Origin: a virus
DNA: 28,567 nt
Reading direction: 5' to 3' (one strand)
IMG/VR virus record: IMGVR_UViG_3300023119_000090
Location: 1-28,567 of that record
Position 1 is the first letter of the stretch. Each line of letters opens with the position of its first letter. The translations under genes were made by a program, and so were the position numbers. Below are positions 24,953 through 28,567 of this stretch, piece after piece. The notes under the pieces are model-generated. The model did no database searches. It saw only the letters and a list, made by a program, of their open reading frames with translations, and was not told where the DNA came from.

Positions 24953-25891
24953 ATGTCTCCTCTAAAACACATAAATACCGTTTTCGATTCTACAGACTAC
25001 AATGAGTTCCAAGATAATGTTGTAGAGTGGTTGGACTGGTCTCTTTTGGAAAAAGGTAATTATTTTAATGTAACGCTCAATGAGCTATCCCCTAATAATA
25101 CAGATTACAGCTTGTTACAGCTTTCTAATAATAGCAATTTTTCCATAGGTCGAGCTTGGGATGGATTTCGCCCCAACTGGATTTGGCAAAGCGGAGTAGT
25201 TCCTCCAACGGGTTTCGCAGACCCAATCGTTGGTGACAATGATTTGATCCCCGGAATTAGCGGTGTTTATGTTGATGATATTTTTTATCCTTCAGACACA
25301 ACTGGGGATTATGCGCACCACGTAGATTACTACAACGGCAGAGTTGTATTTGACACTCCTATCCCCACAGGCTCTAAAGTTCAGGCTGAATATAGCTATA
25401 AATATATCAATGTAATTTATGCTAATTCCCTACCTTGGATCAGAGAGGTTAGCTATAATAGTCTTGTAAATGGTCCAGATGGTATTTTACCGCCAGAAAT
25501 GGTCATAAACTTGCCTTGCATAGCCGTAGAGGTTGCAAGCAAAAAATCAATACCATTCTCTTTAGCCGGGGGCCAACAGGTTTTAACTGATTTAATTTTT
25601 CACTGCGTTTCAGAAGATGAGTACACTAGGAATACCATGCTTGATATTTTAGTAAACCAAAGTGATACAATGTTGCCTATTTTTGACTCTAATTCAATTA
25701 TTGCTAATAATGATGCTCCATTAGACTACAAAGGCTCTCCAGTACCCAGCGCCCCAAGATATCCAGATCTAATATCCCAATACTCATCTTGCTCTGTTTT
25801 TCTGCGAGATATTCGCGTCGATATGGCTAAAACGTTAAATTCAAACATACACCTTGGGCTTGCTAAATGCTCAGTAGAAGTCTACAAATAG
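24953..25891 (+). CDS. Putative tail terminator/completion structural protein
   Basis: 312 residues starting directly after the preceding TAA, with AAAAGG about 12 nt upstream. Helical N-terminus (DYNEFQDNVVEWLDWSLLEK), then beta regions with SIGRAWDGFRPNWIWQSG, GISGVYVDDIFYPSD, YYNGRVVFDTPIPTG and SKVQAEYSYKYINVIY, which look like a small beta-domain with an N-G-R turn. The C-terminal part (LPCIAVEVASKKSIPFSLAG, LTDLIFHCVSEDEYTRNTML, ILVNQSDTMLPIFD) resembles the strand-helix layout of tail terminator or tail-completion proteins. It lies directly before the tail tube gene, where such proteins usually are. The family is not recognised with certainty. Confidence 0.45.
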   Translation: MSPLKHINTVFDSTDYNEFQDNVVEWLDWSLLEKGNYFNVTLNELSPNNTDYSLLQLSNNSNFSIGRAWDGFRPNWIWQSGVVPPTGFADPIVGDNDLIPGISGVYVDDIFYPSDTTGDYAHHVDYYNGRVVFDTPIPTGSKVQAEYSYKYINVIYANSLPWIREVSYNSLVNGPDGILPPEMVINLPCIAVEVASKKSIPFSLAGGQQVLTDLIFHCVSEDEYTRNTMLDILVNQSDTMLPIFDSNSIIANNDAPLDYKGSPVPSAPRYPDLISQYSSCSVFLRDIRVDMAKTLNSNIHLGLAKCSVEVYK

Positions 25892-25991
25892 GTGTTTTTT
25901 TGTTTTTTTTCTTATTTAATCAAAATGTGTATCTAATAATAGATAATTATCAACGAGGCGTACTTTAACGCCCAACAAAAGGGAGAATAAA
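25892..25991 (+). promoter_or_regulatory. 100-nt intergenic control region before tail tube gene
   Basis: This gap holds, in order: a T-rich tract (25895-25911, two T runs separated by G) after only a weak hairpin (GTAG/CTAC, 25874-25885), a 6-bp perfect inverted repeat TATCTA-ATAA-TAGATA (25930-25945), a 5-bp hairpin GGCGT/ACGCC with a 6-nt loop (25957-25972), and the strong RBS AAAGGGAG 7-8 nt before 25992. A partial terminator followed by a promoter is plausible, given the high need for tail tube protein. No clear -35/-10 pair was found. Confidence 0.35.
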
Positions 25992-26837
25992 ATGGCAAAT
26001 ATTTCTAGAATTAATTACGCCTTACAAAGCTTTAAAGTCGGAGGTTCCTTAATAGGCGGCGTACAAAGCGTTGGGGCAAGCTCTACAACAAACATCGAAA
26101 CATTTAGTGCTTTTGGTAGCAATTCGGCTGTTCCAATTGTACAAGATATAGATCTTGAGATCACCGTAGAAGCCGCAATGGGCAGCTGGGCTTCTCCAGC
26201 AACAATTTGGGATTCGCCCGTGGATGTTGAAATCATTTACTCATCGGCTGGGGGTTTTAGCACTATAAAATTAAATGCCGTTGCCTCGTCTTATTCTTTA
26301 CAGATGGGTGTAGATGGTCCAGCTACTGAATCTGTAACATTCCAAAATACTGGCACTTCAACATTTACCAGCGGTAGCGCTTCTGCGTTACACAGTGGCG
26401 CTAACTGTTCTGTTATTACTCGTCCAGATTTTACAAGCTTTACAGCGACCAATAAAGGTGATTGCGATGGCGCTGGCGCTTCTGGCCCTGTCACTTATGG
26501 CAACGTTTTATCTGTTGGCATGAGCTGGGACGCTGGAGTAGAAAAGGTTAGCATATTAGGCCAAAGTTTACCAGCTGGAAAGTTTGCTACTTTCCCAATC
26601 GAGGTCACTACCGAAGTTGAAACTCACGCTGCTGGCGCTCCCAGCCTTCCAAATAGTCAAGTAATTTCTAACAACAAGGCGGCTGGTTATCTTTATGACT
26701 TAGCAATAGGACTAGGTTCCAGAACTCGCGGCACTACTGGTGCTGTAATGGCGAGTAGTAGCATACAGGGAGGCGATGTGGGTGGCGGTAACGTCTCGCA
26801 AAGCACTAGCTGGACGAGTTACAGTTCGTGGTATTAA
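25992..26837 (+). CDS. Putative major tail tube protein
   Basis: 281 residues, Ser/Gly/Ala/Thr-rich, with few Lys and only two or so Cys. It begins MANISRINYALQSFKVGG, then IGGVQSVGASSTTNIETF and QDIDLEITVEAAMG, a strand pattern like the beta-sandwich of tail tube subunits. Later segments VDVEIIYSSAGGFSTIKL, SYSLQMGVDGPATESVTFQN, and a probable second barrel (VTYGNVLSVGMSWD, VEKVSILGQSLPAGKFATFP, IEVTTEVE) suggest a duplicated fold. The C-terminus is a Ser/Gly tail. It has the strongest RBS in this part and its own upstream gap, and is followed by chaperone-like genes, the classical tail tube - chaperone order. An abundant beta structural protein is likely; whether myovirus or siphovirus tube cannot be decided. 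Confidence 0.62.
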   Translation: MANISRINYALQSFKVGGSLIGGVQSVGASSTTNIETFSAFGSNSAVPIVQDIDLEITVEAAMGSWASPATIWDSPVDVEIIYSSAGGFSTIKLNAVASSYSLQMGVDGPATESVTFQNTGTSTFTSGSASALHSGANCSVITRPDFTSFTATNKGDCDGAGASGPVTYGNVLSVGMSWDAGVEKVSILGQSLPAGKFATFPIEVTTEVETHAAGAPSLPNSQVISNNKAAGYLYDLAIGLGSRTRGTTGAVMASSSIQGGDVGGGNVSQSTSWTSYSSWY

Positions 26838-26841
26838 TGGT

Positions 26842-26845
26842 AGGA
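26842..26845 (+). promoter_or_regulatory. RBS deciding a TTG start
   Basis: AGGA lies 7 nt before TTG at 26853. The next in-frame ATG is at 27009, 52 codons in and past a helical region conserved in the paralogue at 28092, so the TTG start is preferred. Confidence 0.55.
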
Positions 26846-26852
26846 TTTTTGC

Positions 26853-27767
26853 TTGAGGACAGACGAACAGGAAAAACTGATTAATTCAATTCGTTCTGGC
26901 ACTGTTGTTTCTAAAAATATAACAATAGTGCCAGCAACGTTTGATCAACTATCCTTAGCTAGCAATGTTTATTCTGAAAGTTTTTCAAATTGCTTAGATG
27001 AAGGTTTAATGACAGAGGAATCTTTGGAGAGATGGATGTTAGAAAATAATATTTTACCAATCGGTTTTTACGGCATTAAAAAATCGTTAATTGAAAAAAT
27101 AGACTCTCTTAAAAAGGACTTGTTTTTTAATAGAAAGTCAAAATCTTCTATTAAACTTTTGAAGCAAGATTTACAAAATGCTAGATCTAGTTTGGCTGAT
27201 TTGGTTAAACCTAAATCTGAATTCATAACAAACACTTGCGAGTTTATTGCTCAGACTAAAAAAATAATATTTCTGCTCAAGAATACAACATACAAATCTG
27301 GCAAGCTCTATAGGCCGTCAAATTTTCAACATATTATAGATTTGTGGCAAAATTCTTTACTGTCTGAATCTTGCATTAGGTTTCTGTGCCGCACCGCTAT
27401 CTGGAGTTCTGTCTGGAGTAACAGGGGTTTTGGCTTTGATTTATTTTGCGTTAGAAAAAATACGGACTTGACTATTAATCAAAGAAATATGTTAACTTGG
27501 TCTAGGGTATATGACAACATAAACGAGTCTTTAGATTGTCCACTTGATTTCGTAATTGAAGACGACGATATGTTAGACGGCTGGCTGTTAATCCAAAAAA
27601 GCAAAAGAGAAAAAGAGGCTAAAGAACGAGATAAAGAAAATACAGGAGCGAGTCCTAAATTTAGTAAAAACCATCAACACTTATTTACTTACCAAAACGA
27701 TGAAGATTTAAATGATGAATTTACATCAAACACGTTTGAACATAATGTAGGAATCACAAATGAGTAA
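26853..27767 (+). CDS. Putative tail assembly chaperone, paralogue 1
   Basis: 304 residues from a TTG start. Predominantly helical and charged. The order of elements at residues 25-120 matches the protein at 28092: a beta lead (KNITIVPATFDQLSLASNVYS), MTEESLERWMLENNIL, a coiled-coil stretch with SLIEKIDSLKKDL, a helix ending ARSSLADL, and a closing NTCEFIAQTKKIIFLLKN. The paralogue has MTKQELKNFMYENNLW, EIQQLEKELYIG, ARSKLRDLIAEK and NTAEAISENARFDFIV. A C-terminal region (about 130-304) is extra, ending in an acidic, Lys/Glu-rich tail. Located after the tail tube gene, it fits the tail assembly chaperones that bind the tape measure protein. It overlaps the next gene by 8 nt. Confidence 0.55.
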   Translation: MRTDEQEKLINSIRSGTVVSKNITIVPATFDQLSLASNVYSESFSNCLDEGLMTEESLERWMLENNILPIGFYGIKKSLIEKIDSLKKDLFFNRKSKSSIKLLKQDLQNARSSLADLVKPKSEFITNTCEFIAQTKKIIFLLKNTTYKSGKLYRPSNFQHIIDLWQNSLLSESCIRFLCRTAIWSSVWSNRGFGFDLFCVRKNTDLTINQRNMLTWSRVYDNINESLDCPLDFVIEDDDMLDGWLLIQKSKREKEAKERDKENTGASPKFSKNHQHLFTYQNDEDLNDEFTSNTFEHNVGITNE

Positions 27768-28095
27768 CTATGAAAGAAAGCGAAATTCTTTGCAGGATAT
27801 TAGATCCAAGAAAATACTTTCAGATAACATAAAGAAAAAAATAAAGACCACAATGATTGGTTCCATAAGTAGCATAGAAAAACATTTTACTTTTTTATGG
27901 GAAGAAAACATACTAAACGAGGATCAGAAGCATACTGTTTTAGAAAAATTTGAAAGTTTAAGATCAGAAATATTAGACAAGGGAAATCATCAAATTAGAA
28001 ATGTTGATATAGAATTACAAAATTATTACGTTCAATACGTGGAACCAGAAGGAAACCACATTAACTTTTTTATAAATAGAGGAGATTCCAGATGA
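27760..28095 (+). CDS. Small helical protein between chaperone-like genes
   Basis: 111 residues, helical and charged: NIKKKIKTTMIGSISSIEKH, FLWEENILNEDQKHTVLEKF, then RNVDIELQNYYVQYVE. No membrane segment or recognised motif. It overlaps the preceding gene by 8 nt and the next by 4 nt (ATGA), so translation is coupled on both sides. Position suggests a second component of the tail chaperone set. In many phages the second chaperone is made by a ribosomal frameshift from the first; here it has its own start with GGAAT upstream, and no convincing slippery heptamer was seen. Confidence 0.5.
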   Translation: MSNYERKRNSLQDIRSKKILSDNIKKKIKTTMIGSISSIEKHFTFLWEENILNEDQKHTVLEKFESLRSEILDKGNHQIRNVDIELQNYYVQYVEPEGNHINFFINRGDSR

Positions 28096-28567
28096 GTAAG
28101 GAAAAAAGAAAGAATTTTGAAGTCAAGCAAGAAAATGGCGAAACGATAAAAATGTTTGTAGTTTCTCCACCAAGTAGCGTTCTTTCTGGCGCTCAAAGAG
28201 TTGCCGCAAAGGTTTGGACGGATTGCGTTAGGGATAAAATCATGACAAAGCAAGAGTTGAAAAACTTTATGTACGAAAACAATTTATGGGACTCCTCAAA
28301 AGATGTTCAGCAAGTTGCTTTAAGTAATGAAATTCAGCAGCTAGAAAAAGAATTATATATTGGAAAAAATGGCCAAAAAACAATGAAAACTTCCGAGGCT
28401 AAAGAAATTGCAATAAAGATGAGGATAGCAAGATCAAAGTTACGAGATCTTATTGCTGAAAAAATGTCACTAGAACAGAACACGGCAGAGGCTATTTCGG
28501 AAAACGCCCGTTTTGATTTCATTGTTTCTAAATGCACTTTTTACGAAGACGGTAAAGCAGTGTACGA
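28092..28567 (+). CDS. Putative tail assembly chaperone, paralogue 2 (3' partial)
   Basis: The frame is open from ATG 28092 to the window end (158 codons, no stop), with the strong RBS GAGGAGA about 7 nt upstream and an ATGA overlap. The protein begins with a charged lead and a beta segment (IKMFVVSPPSSVLSGAQRVA), then VWTDCVRDKIMTKQELKNF, MYENNLWDSSKDVQQ, a coiled coil with IQQLEKELYIGKNG, AKEIAIKMRIARSKLRDLI, and NTAEAISENARFDFIVSKC. The pattern 'WD ... L..g ... A..iA..mr..R..L..L ... nTaE..aenarF' is one I associate with tail-assembly chaperone-like proteins of marine phages, from memory and not checked. Its paralogue is at 26853. Tape measure would be expected further downstream. Confidence 0.6.
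   Translation, partial: MSKEKRKNFEVKQENGETIKMFVVSPPSSVLSGAQRVAAKVWTDCVRDKIMTKQELKNFMYENNLWDSSKDVQQVALSNEIQQLEKELYIGKNGQKTMKTSEAKEIAIKMRIARSKLRDLIAEKMSLEQNTAEAISENARFDFIVSKCTFYEDGKAVY

Noticed and set aside
26837-26884. Tiny frame of 15 codons (MVGFLLEDRRTGKTD) overlapping the tail tube stop
   Set aside because: It could be a coupling leader for the TTG-started gene at 26853, but it has no own RBS and no homologue known to me; too short to call.
27590-27767. Programmed ribosomal frameshift between the chaperone-like genes at 26853 and 27760
   Set aside because: An A-rich run (CCAAAAAAGC near 27592) was checked, but read in frame it gives CAA AAA AGC, which does not fit the X XXY YYZ pattern, and the second gene has its own start.

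Overview
The window looks like part of the virion (late) gene module of a tailed double-stranded DNA phage (Caudoviricetes). All genes lie on the + strand, are tightly packed, often overlap by a few bases (ATGA or 8 nt), and mostly carry strong Shine-Dalgarno sequences. The background is AT-rich. The host cannot be read from the sequence. The fibre style (short SG-repeat coiled coils, Thr runs, cupredoxin-like and propeller modules) resembles that of environmental aquatic phages, but that is an impression, not a search result. No terminase, portal, polymerase, tRNA, integrase, transposase or CRISPR array was seen.

Layout. (1) 1-2353, capsid module: the 3' end of a prohead-protease-like frame that runs on, without a stop, into a nested scaffold gene with its own RBS, then a probable decoration protein and the HK97-fold-like major capsid protein, closed by a hairpin terminator. 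(2) 2469-7825: a small tail-associated protein, a long fibre with YadA-like beta-roll repeats, a probable head-tail adaptor, and a fibre-like protein ending in a Thr linker. (3) 7839-23821, a 16-kb cassette of five very large mosaic proteins. It contains an RCC1 propeller, YVTN/FG-GAP-like propellers, two cupredoxin-like domains, Thr-run linkers, and a 2347-residue protein with 13 Ig-like domains. Two of those Ig domains each carry a seven-blade propeller inserted in the middle, and a third seven-blade propeller of another family closes the protein. (4) 23814-25891: three probable neck/tail-completion proteins. (5) 25992-28567: probable tail tube, then three probable tail-assembly-chaperone genes, the last cut by the window end.

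Working model (inference): the capsid, neck and tail genes form an ordinary assembly line, into which roughly 21 kb of adhesin/fibre genes have been interleaved. The fibre proteins share N-terminal domains (possible virion anchors), Thr linkers and a C-terminal beta-domain, while the middle parts are exchanged. This is what one expects of a modular host- or surface-recognition system. The GC-rich, codon-shifted propeller blocks inside an AT-rich gene suggest recent acquisition or amplification of those modules.
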